Assembly (NCBI GenBank): GCA_007694095.1
Contig: RECI01000168.1
Coordinates: 1-63,448 of the forward strand
Origin: Balneolaceae bacterium
GTDB lineage: Bacteria > Bacteroidota > Rhodothermia > Balneolales > Balneolaceae
Length of the DNA: 63,448 bases
Reading direction: 5' to 3'
Positions 54,862 to 63,448 of the stretch are shown piece after piece (the stretch's first letter is position 1; each line of letters starts with the position of its first letter). The notes under the pieces were generated by a model. The model did not search any database, was not told the origin of the DNA, and was given only the letters and a program-made list of their open reading frames with translations. The position numbers and the translations under genes are program-made.

Positions 54862-55596
54862 CTATTTATAAGCTACAGATTCCAAAATAAGGCCTTTTGC
54901 CGGGGCACTATATCCTTTATGAATCACCTTATTTTTTTCCAGCAGCACGGCGAAATCACTGAAATTAAGCTGTCCTGTTGCAACCATGATCATGGTACCA
55001 GCCAGTCTGCGCACCATATGTCTCAAAAAACGGTTCCCTGTAATATGATAAACCAATAATTGACTTTTTTCTGACCATCTGCTTTCGGAAATTGAGCAAA
55101 TTGTTGTTTGATAATCGTTATTCGCCGGAATGCAAAAATTAACAAAATCGTGTTCTCCAAGTACTAACTGTGCACACTTATTCAACAGGGTTAAATTAAC
55201 ATGTTGAAAAACATACCAGCACATATGCCTCAACAGTGGTGAAGGGCGCTGAGAAATCTGGTACCGGTAGGTACGGGAAATTGCATCAAACCTGGCATTA
55301 AAGTCAGTATCTGTAGGTGTAATTGCAAGAAGTGCTACATCAGCTGGTAAAAGGCTTTTCATAGCCGAAGTTATTTTGTCAGCATTATATTTTTCCGGCA
55401 GATCTGCGTGGGCAACCTGTGCTAAGGCATGGACACCGGAGTCTGTCCTGCCCTGTCCAACGATATTAATATCTGCCTGGAATAAAGTACTCAGGGCTTC
55501 TTCAATAACACCTTCAACAGTACGAACATCAGGTTGTTTTTGCCATCCGTTGAACAGGGTTCCATCATATTCAAAAGTGAGTTTATAGCGATTCAA
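54862..55596 (-). CDS. truA: tRNA pseudouridine synthase A
   Basis: TruA converts uridines 38-40 in the anticodon arm of tRNAs to pseudouridine. The 244-residue protein shows FEYDGTLFNGWQKQP at the N-terminus, the catalytic motif QGRTDSGVHALAQVAH with Asp52, RYQISQRPSPLL, YHITGNRFLRHMVRRLAGTMIMVATGQ and a C-terminal APAKGLILESV. All family motifs are present. It is followed on the same strand by no close gene; the DUF5683-like gene upstream is separated by about 50 bp. Confidence 0.97.
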   Translation of the reverse strand: MNRYKLTFEYDGTLFNGWQKQPDVRTVEGVIEEALSTLFQADINIVGQGRTDSGVHALAQVAHADLPEKYNADKITSAMKSLLPADVALLAITPTDTDFNARFDAISRTYRYQISQRPSPLLRHMCWYVFQHVNLTLLNKCAQLVLGEHDFVNFCIPANNDYQTTICSISESRWSEKSQLLVYHITGNRFLRHMVRRLAGTMIMVATGQLNFSDFAVLLEKNKVIHKGYSAPAKGLILESVAYK

Positions 55597-55648
55597 ATGA
55601 ATGGAATGAATATTTTAAGTGAAATTTGAAAATATCTTCAGTAAAAGT

Positions 55649-56299
55649 TCAAAACCGGAAGTCAACATGAACTATGGCTCCGGTTGATCCTCTGCCATCA
55701 GCTACCGGTAATACTGAAATACCCGGATGGTTTGCTCGATTTCTTGCATGATTGTATGCACTTATGGCACTTACCACACGATTTACAGCCATAAGCCCCA
55801 GAACTCCAGGTAATTGATTTTTAACACGGTCCCGGTCAGATCTGAGTTGATTATACCTTATTCTGTCATCTTCTGTTTGCCAATTCCAGTTATTTTCACC
55901 TGAATCTTCAATCAGCCTGTTCCAGTTGCGGCTGCGAAGTTGAAAGTCGTTATACTCATTCAGATTTGAATGATCACCAATAGCAAGTTGAAATGCCCTG
56001 CTCCTGTCTTCAATTTTAACTCCGGCTTTCAGCGATGCAAGTGTAATGTACCGTTCTTCAAGATTCGAAGCGCGGGTCAATAATCCAAAATATGATGCAA
56101 TGAAGACTGCTTCTGCTCCAAGATGGATTTTACCCCGGTTCCAGTTGTCTTTATCAGCGTAATAATGTCCCCATCCGGGCAAAATCATTGAACGGATAAA
56201 CGCAGAAGGTGGATCAGGCTGATTTATTGCCACTGCAGGTGTAGGAAAACCTGTAAAAGTTGTCAGAACGATCAAAAGTAGAATTCTAATAATTCTCAT
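55649..56299 (-). CDS. DUF5683-like envelope protein
   Basis: This exported protein of about 216 residues has a signal peptide (IIRILLLIVLTTFTGFPTPAVA) and a membrane-proximal segment PPSAFIRSMILPGWGHYYADKDNWNRGKIHLGAEAVFI, the PGWG...W..G...E pattern of DUF5683. The middle is polar and probably helical (SLKAGVKIEDRSRAFQLAIGDHSNLNEYNDFQLRSRNWNRLIED), and a helix (LPGVLGLMAVNRVVSAISAYNHARN) precedes a terminal beta segment. Start at ATG 56299 rather than the frame's first codon at 56323. The paralogue at 13838-14821 has the same core. Confidence 0.6.
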   Translation of the reverse strand: MRIIRILLLIVLTTFTGFPTPAVAINQPDPPSAFIRSMILPGWGHYYADKDNWNRGKIHLGAEAVFIASYFGLLTRASNLEERYITLASLKAGVKIEDRSRAFQLAIGDHSNLNEYNDFQLRSRNWNRLIEDSGENNWNWQTEDDRIRYNQLRSDRDRVKNQLPGVLGLMAVNRVVSAISAYNHARNRANHPGISVLPVADGRGSTGAIVHVDFRF

Positions 56300-56356
56300 A
56301 GTTATGAATTTACTAAAGATCAATATGGTTTGTGAACACCAGGATAAATAGTTTAC

Positions 56357-56394
56357 AAAAAAAAAGCGACTACATCTAAATGAAGCCGCTTTTA
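56357..56394 (-). terminator. Rho-independent terminator after pnp
   Basis: In the minus-strand sense AAAGCGGCT pairs with AGTCGCTTT (one G-U) around an 11-nt loop and is followed by a run of T. It lies just after the pnp stop codon at 56425 and closes the infB-to-pnp cluster. Confidence 0.75.
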
Positions 56395-56424
56395 TAACCG
56401 TTCAGGTCAAAATATTGGAAAATG

Positions 56425-58539
56425 CTACTCCTCGTCTTTATCAAGAAGTGCTTTTCTTGATAAGCGCAGTTTTCCGCCATGTTCAACTTTAAGTAGTTTT
56501 ACATCAATTACGTCGCCAACTGACAGGAAATCTTCTACACGTTTTACATGAGTGTGATTGATTTCTGAAATGTGAAGCAAGCCTTCTTTTCCTGGTACAA
56601 TTTCAACAAATGCACCATACTCTTTAATTGCTTTTACCGTGCCTTTATAGTTAGTTCCTTCATCGAGTTGACCGGCAATTGCCTGGATACGTTTTTTTGC
56701 ATTTTCAGCTTTGTCCAGGCTGTCGGCAGAAATCGTGATCTGTCCTTTTCCGTGCTCATCTTCTTCGATCCAGATTTCTGTACCAGTTTCTTTTTGAAGT
56801 GTCTGAATAACTTTTCCACCCGGGCCGATTACAGCGCCTATGCTGTCGCCGTCAATAGTCATCTTCACAAATTGCGGTGCATATTGCGACAGTGATTCCC
56901 GCGGAGCAGATATTGTTTCAGTCATTTTTTCAAGGATATGTAGCCTTCCGTTGTGTGCCTGGGCAAGGGCTTCTTCAATCACTTCAAAGCTGATACCCTG
57001 TATTTTCATATCCATTTGAGTTGCTGTTATTCCATCCGCTGTTCCGGCTGTTTTGAAATCCATGTCACCCATGAAGTCTTCTTCGCCGCGAATATCAGAA
57101 AGTACTACGGAGTTGTTTTCACCAACAACCATACCCATTGCGATGCCTGCAACCGGTTTTGGCAGTGGCACACCGGCATCCATTAAAGCCAGGGAGCCAC
57201 CACAAACAGACGCCATTGATGATGATCCGTTAGATTCGGTGATGTCGGAGCGTACACGAATTACATATGAAAAGTCATCATATGATGGAAGTACCATTTT
57301 GATGGCTCTTTCAGCGAGGTGTCCGTGTCCTATTTCCCTTCGCCCGGGGCCTCTCATAAACCCTGCCTCACCCACACAATATGGTGGAAAGTTATAGTGA
57401 AGCATAAAGGTTTTGTCTTCATCATAGAAAAGCGTGTCCACACTCTGAGCATCACGTTTGGTTCCAAGTGTTACAGAAACCAGGGCCTGTGTTTCTCCTC
57501 TTGAGAATATGGACGAGCCGTGAGCCCTGGGCAGATAGTTTATCTGCGACCAGATGTCTCTGATATCTTCAGGAGATCTGCCGTCGATTCTCCGTTTTTT
57601 CTCGAGAATCATATTTCTCAATTCTCTTTTTTCAATTTTTCCGAAGAAATCTGAAATCTCAACAGACGCGTCCTCATACTCATCCAGGGCTGTAATTTCT
57701 TCGATCACTTCATTTTTCAGTTCGCGAAGCCTTCCATTATACTCTTCTTTCCCCAGACCTGTTTCTACGATTTCTTTAATTTTTGGACCAGCAACTTCTT
57801 CCACTTTGGCTTTAAGCTCTTCATTAAATTCAGCAGGTGTGAATTCGCGTTTTTCAACTCCGAATTCTTTTCTCAGTTCTTCCTGGAATTCGCATAGCTT
57901 CACGATTGCCTTGTGCCCTTCTTTTATGGCATCAACCATTTCTTTTTCACTGATCTCTCTCATCTCCCCTTCAATCATGATGACGCTGGATTTGGTACCG
58001 GCAACAATCATGTCCATATCACTGTTTTTCAACTCATCTATGGTAGGGTTAATTACAAATTCTCCATTAATCCTGCCCACCTTAACCTGGGCCATTGGGC
58101 CATCGTAGGGTATATCGGATATATGAATGGCAGCGGATGCTCCAAACGCACCCAAAACATCAGCCTCATTTTGGCCATCAGACGAATATACCTGGCAAAT
58201 TACCTGTGTTTCGTTATAATAGCCTTCGGGAAAAAGAGGACGCAAACTTCTGTCTATCAAACGGCTTGCCATCGTTTCGCCGTCTGAAGGCCGTCCTTCT
58301 CTTTTCATAAACCCACCCGGAAATTTTCCACCGGCAGTAAAGCTTTCTCTTAAATCAACAACAAGGGGGAAGAAATCCTGACCTGTTTTCATTTCTCTTG
58401 CGCTTACAACGGTACAAAGCACCATTGTATCGCCCATTTTAACCATAACTGCACCATCGGCCAATTTGGCAATTCTTCCGGTTTCAACGGATATCGTCTT
58501 TCCAGGTGCAAATTCAATACTTCTAAAATCTTCTTTCAT
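56425..58539 (-). CDS. pnp: Polynucleotide phosphorylase
   Basis: PNPase is a 3'-5' phosphorolytic exoribonuclease central to mRNA turnover. The 704 residues contain two RNase PH-type domains (residues about 1-220 and 300-530; AGGKFPGGFMKREGRPSDGETMASRLIDRSLRPLFP; GVGMRGPGRREIGHGHLAERA), a helical linker, a KH domain with GAVIGPGGKVIQTLQKETG near residue 560 and an S1 domain with GTVKAIKEYGAFVEIVPGKEGLLHISEI near residue 625. It lies downstream of rpsO, the classical arrangement, in which pnp expression is coupled to the ribosomal gene. The start ATG 58539 is unambiguous. Confidence 0.98.
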   Translation of the reverse strand: MKEDFRSIEFAPGKTISVETGRIAKLADGAVMVKMGDTMVLCTVVSAREMKTGQDFFPLVVDLRESFTAGGKFPGGFMKREGRPSDGETMASRLIDRSLRPLFPEGYYNETQVICQVYSSDGQNEADVLGAFGASAAIHISDIPYDGPMAQVKVGRINGEFVINPTIDELKNSDMDMIVAGTKSSVIMIEGEMREISEKEMVDAIKEGHKAIVKLCEFQEELRKEFGVEKREFTPAEFNEELKAKVEEVAGPKIKEIVETGLGKEEYNGRLRELKNEVIEEITALDEYEDASVEISDFFGKIEKRELRNMILEKKRRIDGRSPEDIRDIWSQINYLPRAHGSSIFSRGETQALVSVTLGTKRDAQSVDTLFYDEDKTFMLHYNFPPYCVGEAGFMRGPGRREIGHGHLAERAIKMVLPSYDDFSYVIRVRSDITESNGSSSMASVCGGSLALMDAGVPLPKPVAGIAMGMVVGENNSVVLSDIRGEEDFMGDMDFKTAGTADGITATQMDMKIQGISFEVIEEALAQAHNGRLHILEKMTETISAPRESLSQYAPQFVKMTIDGDSIGAVIGPGGKVIQTLQKETGTEIWIEEDEHGKGQITISADSLDKAENAKKRIQAIAGQLDEGTNYKGTVKAIKEYGAFVEIVPGKEGLLHISEINHTHVKRVEDFLSVGDVIDVKLLKVEHGGKLRLSRKALLDKDEE

Positions 58540-58646
58540 ATAATTATTTGTCTACTTTCTGTCTTATTAATTGCTTACGTCGTTTCTGCGAATTTTTATG
58601 AAATGATACAAATACCGTTTGGTAAGCGATTCAGGTATTTGCACAT

Positions 58647-58677
58647 AAAAAAAGGCACGTATAGATACACGCGCCTT
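58647..58677 (-). terminator. Rho-independent terminator after rpsO
   Basis: On the minus strand GGCGCGTGTATC and its complementary TATACGTGCC form a stem with a short loop, followed by TTTTTTT. It sits just after the rpsO stop at 58688 and upstream of pnp, where it may give partial attenuation. Confidence 0.8.
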
Positions 58678-58687
58678 AAAGAAATGC

Positions 58688-58957
58688 TTACTTTCTTATA
58701 CCAAGATCTTTGATCAGTTCCCGGTACTTCACAATGTCATTATCTTTCAGGTAATTCAGTAGTCTTCTTCTTTTACCTACAAGCTTTAAAAGCCCCCTTC
58801 TTGAAGAGTGGTCTTTTTTATTACCGCCAAGATGTTCGGTTAGGTGATTGATTCTTGCTGTAATAATGGCAATCTGTGCTTCAACTGAGCCGGTATTACC
58901 CTTAGAACCACCATATTTTTCAATAAGTTCTTCTTTTATTTCTTTTGTTATACTCAT
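58688..58957 (-). CDS. rpsO: Ribosomal protein S15
   Basis: The 89-residue S15 protein of the small subunit has the standard length and signature: HRLNHL-type segment [40 protein letters not shown]. It binds 16S rRNA early in 30S assembly. It lies between ribF and pnp, a conserved arrangement; S15 autoregulates its mRNA in E. coli, but I cannot show that here. Confidence 0.98.
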   Translation of the reverse strand: MSITKEIKEELIEKYGGSKGNTGSVEAQIAIITARINHLTEHLGGNKKDHSSRRGLLKLVGKRRRLLNYLKDNDIVKYRELIKDLGIRK

Positions 58958-59011
58958 TTTCAGGTTTATAATAATTCAATTCTTTTTATTTCATAGCGTA
59001 TAAAAATAAGC

Positions 59012-59974
59012 TTATTTCCTTAGTTTTGCAATATTTGGTGATTGCCTCATTAATACCTCACGTGCCGTTACCTCATCTTTTTTTAACCGGGCAATCAATT
59101 TCTCCACACCAGAAAAAGCTTTTTCATCTCTCAGTCTTTTTACAAATTGCACATGTATTTCCCTGCCGTATATATCCTTTTCAAAATCAAAAATATGAAC
59201 TTCCATTGCCTTTGTACTTCCTTCAAACGTTGGTCTGTTTCCGATATTCATCATTCCAGGATGGAACGTTTGATCCACTCTCACCCAAACTGCATAAACT
59301 CCATACCTTGGAATGGCTTTCGCCGGGTTATCAGGTTGAATATTTGCAGTGGGAAAACCAATTTTTTTTCCCCGTTTATCCCCATGAATAACTCTCCCGT
59401 TTAAGATATAATAACGTTCAAGAAAGCGGGCGGCCAATTCCATGTCGCCTTCGTCCATAATAGCTTTTCTAACCGCTGTACTGCTTACTGTTCTGTCTCC
59501 CACTTCCTGTTTGGATACTACAAAACAAGTAAACCCCAGTTCTCTACCCAGGCGCTTAACGGTGTCGATAGTGCCCTCCCTGTTTCTTCCAAAATGGTGG
59601 TCGTAACCAATAATAAAATGTGAAACACCAATTTTATCCCAAATGATGTTTTTTACAAACTCTTCGGATGACAATAACGAAAAATCTCTGTCGAATGGAA
59701 TTACCACCATTTCATCGACACCAATGTCTGCCAGTAATTCCCGTCTTTCATCCAGTGAGCTCAACAGTTTAATTCCAGCAGCTCCGGGATTAATAATTTC
59801 CCTCGGATGGGGATCAAATGTTACAATTACGCTGCGTGCATTGTTGATTTTTGCTGCTTCAACAACTTTATTTATCAAAACCCTGTGGCCGGCATGTACT
59901 CCGTCAAATGTTCCGACAGTAAGCACCGTATTGGACACCCTTTCCACGTTGTTAATAAAAATTGCCTCACTCAT
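59012..59974 (-). CDS. ribF: Bifunctional riboflavin kinase/FAD synthetase
   Basis: RibF makes FMN and then FAD. The 320-residue protein has an N-terminal FMN adenylyltransferase domain with TVGTFDGVHAGHRVLI (HxGH-type nucleotide motif) and IIGYDHHFGRNREG, and a C-terminal riboflavin kinase domain with VIHGDKRGKKIGFPTANI near residue 195 and FHPGMMNIGNRPTFEG. It overlaps truB by 8 bp and precedes rpsO, so it belongs to the translation cluster's operon. Confidence 0.97.
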   Translation of the reverse strand: MSEAIFINNVERVSNTVLTVGTFDGVHAGHRVLINKVVEAAKINNARSVIVTFDPHPREIINPGAAGIKLLSSLDERRELLADIGVDEMVVIPFDRDFSLLSSEEFVKNIIWDKIGVSHFIIGYDHHFGRNREGTIDTVKRLGRELGFTCFVVSKQEVGDRTVSSTAVRKAIMDEGDMELAARFLERYYILNGRVIHGDKRGKKIGFPTANIQPDNPAKAIPRYGVYAVWVRVDQTFHPGMMNIGNRPTFEGSTKAMEVHIFDFEKDIYGREIHVQFVKRLRDEKAFSGVEKLIARLKKDEVTAREVLMRQSPNIAKLRK

Positions 59975-60722
59975 ACTTTACTTTCCTCTTAAGAGCATCA
60001 ATCATTGACGGTTCAAATGCAAGGGAAACATTAAAATCACCAGTTTCGGTTCGCCTCAGCTGAGAAAGATAAGCCCGGCTATTTAATGCCAGGCCGAGAT
60101 CATGTGCCAATGACCGAATATATGTGCCTTTTCCACAACGAACAATGAAAGTAACTTCCGGCATATTTATTTCAACAATTTCGATCTGGTGTATGGTAAC
60201 AGGCCTTGTTTTTACCTCAACTTCTACCCCCTCCCTGGCATACTGATATAACCTTTTTCCGGACACTTTTTTTGCTGAATAAAGCGGTGGTTTTTGCTGA
60301 ATTATTCCGGAAAATTTTTCATGAATAATTTTTTTTAATCCTGAATTGGAAATATGCGCCCAATCTGCTGTTTCGTCCGGTTCTGTTGCAGCATCATAAC
60401 TGGGTGTGGATGCACCAAAACGGATCACCGCTTCATAGGTTTTTGGCATATCCTGTATCTGAGAAATGATTTTTGTAGCTTTTCCAGTACAAACAATCAA
60501 CAACCCTGTGGCAAGCGGATCCAGCGTCCCGGCATGGCCTGCCTTTTTCGACGCTACCCGGTTACGCACATACTTAACGACGTCAAAACTGGTCCATTCA
60601 AGAGGTTTATCAAGAAGTAGAATTGAGCCGGTATTAAAAATATCTGAATTCTCCGGCCACCCTGTTTCACAGGTAATCACTGGAAATTCGAAAAAACATG
60701 GTTGAACAGCAGCCATTGTCAT
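59967..60722 (-). CDS. truB: tRNA pseudouridine synthase B
   Basis: TruB makes pseudouridine-55 in the T-loop of tRNAs. The 251-residue protein shows SILLLDKPLEWTSFDVVKYVRN, the catalytic GHAGTLDPLATGLLIV (Asp), VSGKRLYQYAREG, and CGKGTYIRSLAHDLGLAL. I use ATG 60722 (MTMAAVQPCF); a TTG at 60737 overlapping the rbfA stop is another possibility. The N-terminal extension of about 30 residues before SILLLDKP is longer than typical. It lies between rbfA and ribF. Confidence 0.95.
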   Translation of the reverse strand: MTMAAVQPCFFEFPVITCETGWPENSDIFNTGSILLLDKPLEWTSFDVVKYVRNRVASKKAGHAGTLDPLATGLLIVCTGKATKIISQIQDMPKTYEAVIRFGASTPSYDAATEPDETADWAHISNSGLKKIIHEKFSGIIQQKPPLYSAKKVSGKRLYQYAREGVEVEVKTRPVTIHQIEIVEINMPEVTFIVRCGKGTYIRSLAHDLGLALNSRAYLSQLRRTETGDFNVSLAFEPSMIDALKRKVKYE

Positions 60723-60733
60723 AAACAACGGAT

Positions 60734-61123
60734 TCAATCATCATTATTTTTGGATGGCGATTTACCGTCATCCGGTGGAGATTCCGATTTTACTTGTGAA
60801 AATATTTTTTCAATACGATTAACATATTCGGATGTATCATCCTGGAAAAACAAAAGCTCGGGAATTCGCCTTACCTGGTGTTTTATCTTTGATGCCAACT
60901 GGTACCTTATTTCATTCTGGCAGTCATCGATATGCCTGTAGATTGGTTCCTCTTCACGTCCGGGTGAAAACACGCTAAGATAAATCTTGGCAATTGAAAG
61001 GTCATCTGTCATACGCACTTGGGTAACAGTGATAAACGTTCCCGGAGGTTGATAGTTTCTCTGCAAAATCTCTCCAATATCTTTTTTAATGACGGATGCC
61101 AGTTTTTTTGTTCGGAGGCTCAT
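60734..61123 (-). CDS. rbfA: Ribosome-binding factor A
   Basis: RbfA assists maturation of the 16S rRNA 5' end in 30S subunits. The 129 residues match: SVIKKDIGEILQRNYQPPGTFITVTQVRMTDDLSIAKIYLSVF, then IRYQLASKIKHQVRRIPELLFFQDDTSEYVNRIEKIF. The acidic C-terminal tail is a normal extension. It lies between infB and truB; the truB start overlaps its stop codon. Confidence 0.97.
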   Translation of the reverse strand: MSLRTKKLASVIKKDIGEILQRNYQPPGTFITVTQVRMTDDLSIAKIYLSVFSPGREEEPIYRHIDDCQNEIRYQLASKIKHQVRRIPELLFFQDDTSEYVNRIEKIFSQVKSESPPDDGKSPSKNNDD

Positions 61124-61198
61124 ATATTTTGGTATTCAAGCAAAAGTGAATCTGCAAACGAGATCAGGCACCAAAGTACCGAATCCATCAGATTTGAT

Positions 61199-63448
61199 TT
61201 ACTTTGCGTCTTCGAGTTTCCGTTTTTGTTCAATTACTTCATAGCTCTCGATTTCGTCGCCCACTTTAATGTCATTGAAATTTACAATACTGAGACCGCA
61301 TTCGTAACCAGATTGTACTTCCCTCACATCTTCTTTAAAGCGTTTTAGTGAATCAATTTCGCCTTCATAGATAACCACCCCGTCACGAATAATCCGAATC
61401 GGATTATTTCGGTGTACCTTACCTTCGGTTACGTAACAACCGGCAATAGTTCCAACTTTTGATATTCTGAATACTTCCCTTACAGTTACCAAACCCTTCA
61501 TTTCTTCTTTCATTTCTGGTCGCAGTAAGCCTTCAAGTGCATCGTGAACCTCATCCACGGCATCGTAAATAACGCTGAAGAGGCGTACATCAATGCTTTC
61601 ATTCTCTGCAAGTTTACGGGCATTTGATGTTGGTCTGACCTGGAAACCAATAATAATGGCATTGGATGCGGAGGCAAGCAGAACATCAGATTCGGTAATG
61701 GCACCTGAGCCTGTATGGATGATGTTTACACTTACTTCTTCAGTACTCAGTTTTTGAAGTGCCCCTGATAGTGCCTCGATGGAACCATCTACATCAGCCT
61801 TGATAATAATGTTGAGTTCAGAAACTTCACCAAGCGCCATTCTCCTTGCGAGATCATCAAGTGTAAGATGTTTCACTTTTCTGAGTGTTTGTTCCCGGCG
61901 GATTTGCTGTCGCTGGTTCGCAATTTCTTTAGCGATTTTTTCATCGTGTGCTACAATAAGTTTGTCTCCCGCCTGCGGCGAATCGGAAAATCCGGTTAAC
62001 TGAATAGGCACGGATGGGCCGGCTTCTTTCAGGCGTTTACCATGTTCATTTTCCATGGCTCTTACGCGACCGAATACGGAACCTGCAACATAAGGATCAC
62101 CAATTTTTAGCGTTCCGGTTTGAACCAGAACATTTGCAACCGTTCCCTTGCCTTTATCTACCCGCGACTCGAGAACAATCCCCTGTGCAAGGCGGTTTGG
62201 ATTTGCTTTCAATTCCATCAGTTCCGCCTCAATTAATACTTTCTCAAGAAGTTCATCAATCCCCTGGCCTGTATGGGCAGATACTTCTGCAACCTGATTT
62301 GTTCCGCCATATTCTTCAACAATAACGCCATAATCTGATAACTGCTGTTTGATTTTGGCAGGATTGGCACCTTCTTTATCCATTTTATTGATAGCAACCA
62401 CAATAGATACCCCTGCTGCTTTGGCGTGGTTTATCGCCTCAATGGTTTGAGGCATCACAGCATCATCGGCAGCTACAACCAAGATTACAATATCAGTAGC
62501 CTGTGCTCCCCGGCTTCTCATAGCGGTAAATGCTTCGTGACCCGGGGTGTCAAGGAAAGTTATTTTTCTATCGGATTCCGTGATCACTTCGTAAGCTCCA
62601 ACGTGCTGGGTAATACCACCGGCTTCGCCTGCAGCAACTTTTGTCTTCCGGATGTAGTCGAGTAAAGAAGTTTTACCGTGGTCAACGTGCCCCATAACAG
62701 TGATGATAGGTGAGCGCGGTTCGAGGTCTTCAGGATCATCAGGCTCAATTTCAAGTTCTTCTTCGATTAATTCATCAGCATCAACAAAATCCACATCGAA
62801 ATCGTATTCCGCTGCCACCAACTCTATCGTGGAGGCATCAAGTCGCTGGTTGATAGAAACCATCATACCCAGGCTCATGCAGGTTGTAATTATATCGGTA
62901 GGCTTCACTTCCAGTAGATCTGCAAGATCGCTTACTGTAATAAATTCAGTAACTTCAATTACCTGGTTTTCAAGCTGATCCATTTCTTCCTGCATAGCGC
63001 GTTCTTCTTCGCGCTCTTCTTTTCTCTGGCGCCGGCGTTTTTGCCGTTTACTCCCAACAGTTCCACCTGTTTGCAGCCGCTGAAGGGTTTCACGCATTTT
63101 TTTATCTACATCCTCTTCATCAACTTTTGAACTGCGTTTGGCCTTTTTCTTCTTGGTTTTTTTTGCAGGTTCAGCTTCAGTCACCTTGGCCTTTACTTTC
63201 TCTTTTCGAGCAGGAGTTTCATCTGTTACTGTCCTGTCTTTTCTCCGTTTTCTCGTTTTTTTCTTTTTAACAGTATCGCGGGAAAATTCCACTTTACCAA
63301 GCACTTTGGTCCCGCTTAATTTGTCGGCTTTCCCTCTTACAATTTCTTCTTCATCCTCCTTTACATCCGTCAGCTTGTCAGATTCTTCAATTTCTTCATC
63401 CTCATCTTCATCTTCATCTTCATCTTCATCTTCATCCTCATCTTCATC
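61199..63448 (-). CDS. infB: Translation initiation factor IF-2 (5' end outside window)
   Basis: IF-2 is the GTPase that recruits initiator tRNA to the ribosome. The visible part contains a charged N-terminal region with a near-uninterrupted Asp-Glu tract at the window end, the IF-2N-like segment [23 protein letters not shown], then the G domain ([20 protein letters not shown]1; [13 protein letters not shown]2; [16 protein letters not shown]3; [17 protein letters not shown]4; SAHTGQG G5) and C-terminal domains. The frame is open from the window edge without a stop, so ATG/GTG lies outside; the GTG at 63304 is internal. It heads the cluster infB-rbfA-truB-ribF-rpsO-pnp. Confidence 0.97.
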   Translation of the reverse strand, partial: DEDEDEDEDEDEDEDEDEEIEESDKLTDVKEDEEEIVRGKADKLSGTKVLGKVEFSRDTVKKKKTRKRRKDRTVTDETPARKEKVKAKVTEAEPAKKTKKKKAKRSSKVDEEDVDKKMRETLQRLQTGGTVGSKRQKRRRQRKEEREEERAMQEEMDQLENQVIEVTEFITVSDLADLLEVKPTDIITTCMSLGMMVSINQRLDASTIELVAAEYDFDVDFVDADELIEEELEIEPDDPEDLEPRSPIITVMGHVDHGKTSLLDYIRKTKVAAGEAGGITQHVGAYEVITESDRKITFLDTPGHEAFTAMRSRGAQATDIVILVVAADDAVMPQTIEAINHAKAAGVSIVVAINKMDKEGANPAKIKQQLSDYGVIVEEYGGTNQVAEVSAHTGQGIDELLEKVLIEAELMELKANPNRLAQGIVLESRVDKGKGTVANVLVQTGTLKIGDPYVAGSVFGRVRAMENEHGKRLKEAGPSVPIQLTGFSDSPQAGDKLIVAHDEKIAKEIANQRQQIRREQTLRKVKHLTLDDLARRMALGEVSELNIIIKADVDGSIEALSGALQKLSTEEVSVNIIHTGSGAITESDVLLASASNAIIIGFQVRPTSNARKLAENESIDVRLFSVIYDAVDEVHDALEGLLRPEMKEEMKGLVTVREVFRISKVGTIAGCYVTEGKVHRNNPIRIIRDGVVIYEGEIDSLKRFKEDVREVQSGYECGLSIVNFNDIKVGDEIESYEVIEQKRKLEDAK
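63394..63448. repeat. In-frame hexanucleotide tandem repeat within infB
   Basis: Nearly perfect units of CTTCAT/TTCATC run from 63394 to the window edge; on the minus strand they read GATGAA and GATGAG, that is, alternating Asp-Glu codons. Unit changes would add or remove Asp-Glu pairs without a frameshift. Confidence 0.9.

Noticed and set aside
63304-63304. Start codon of infB
   Set aside because: The GTG at 63304 has an open, charged frame upstream that continues to the window end, so it is internal.

Overview
The window looks like a chromosomal segment from a marine or halophilic member of the Bacteroidota/Rhodothermota/Balneolota group; a Balneolales-like organism is my best guess. The evidence is type IX secretion parts (a PorV-like barrel and cargo with C-terminal sorting domains), Bat-type VWA proteins, 'Planctomycete-type' cytochrome c/DUF1501 genes, a class II photolyase, carotenoid end-group genes and AT-rich spacers. 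This is inference from gene content. There are no rRNA or tRNA genes, no CRISPR array and no intact insertion sequence.

Layout. 1-5625: a small membrane protein, an O-methyltransferase divergent from a PlsC-like acyltransferase, a MITE-like element, then a GH42-type glycosidase with a Gfo/Idh/MocA oxidoreductase. 6161-19026: a dense plus-strand run of PorV-like barrel, T9SS cargo with an M6-protease fold whose active site is lost, gluzincin/propeller/barrel protein, DUF5683-like protein, PASTA protein, rpe, phoH, MBL hydrolase and purine nucleoside phosphorylase. It ends at a DUF3307 gene remnant and a chain of four hairpins, 55 bp of which also opens the window. 19500-22847: photolyase and bipA. 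23114-28572: a three-gene cytochrome c/DUF1501/DUF2231-like-LRR cluster. 28713-30856: purE, a lipoprotein cytochrome c, an NlpE-like protein and a HAD phosphatase.

31028-38171 holds a scattered Bat/aerotolerance set (BatB, DUF58, a DUF4381-like protein, BatA) interrupted by a lone exosortase, an M23 peptidase and two 8x7-bp tandem repeats. 38199-42478: mfd and a TsaC/Sua5 enzyme. 42629-46738: a four-FAS1 lipoprotein, then a CrtC-like hydratase divergent from a carotenoid-type glycosyltransferase. 46791-50225: xerC-like recombinase, hpf, hprK and a second M23 peptidase. 50299-54690: an orphan response regulator, an esterase and a large T9SS-sorted protein. 54862-63448: truA, a second DUF5683-like protein, and the translation/RNA cluster infB-rbfA-truB-ribF-rpsO-pnp on the minus strand, with infB cut by the window end.

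The genes fall into three interplaying themes: surface and secretion (T9SS carrier and cargo, PASTA, M23, exosortase, Bat proteins), core information processing (mfd, pnp, infB cluster, truA/truB, hpf), and an outer-layer redox/carbohydrate theme (GH42, cytochrome c cluster). The most unusual items are the catalytically dead M6-fold cargo, the hairpin chain, the cytochrome-LRR membrane protein, the partnerless exosortase and a phoH reading frame with no ordinary start codon.
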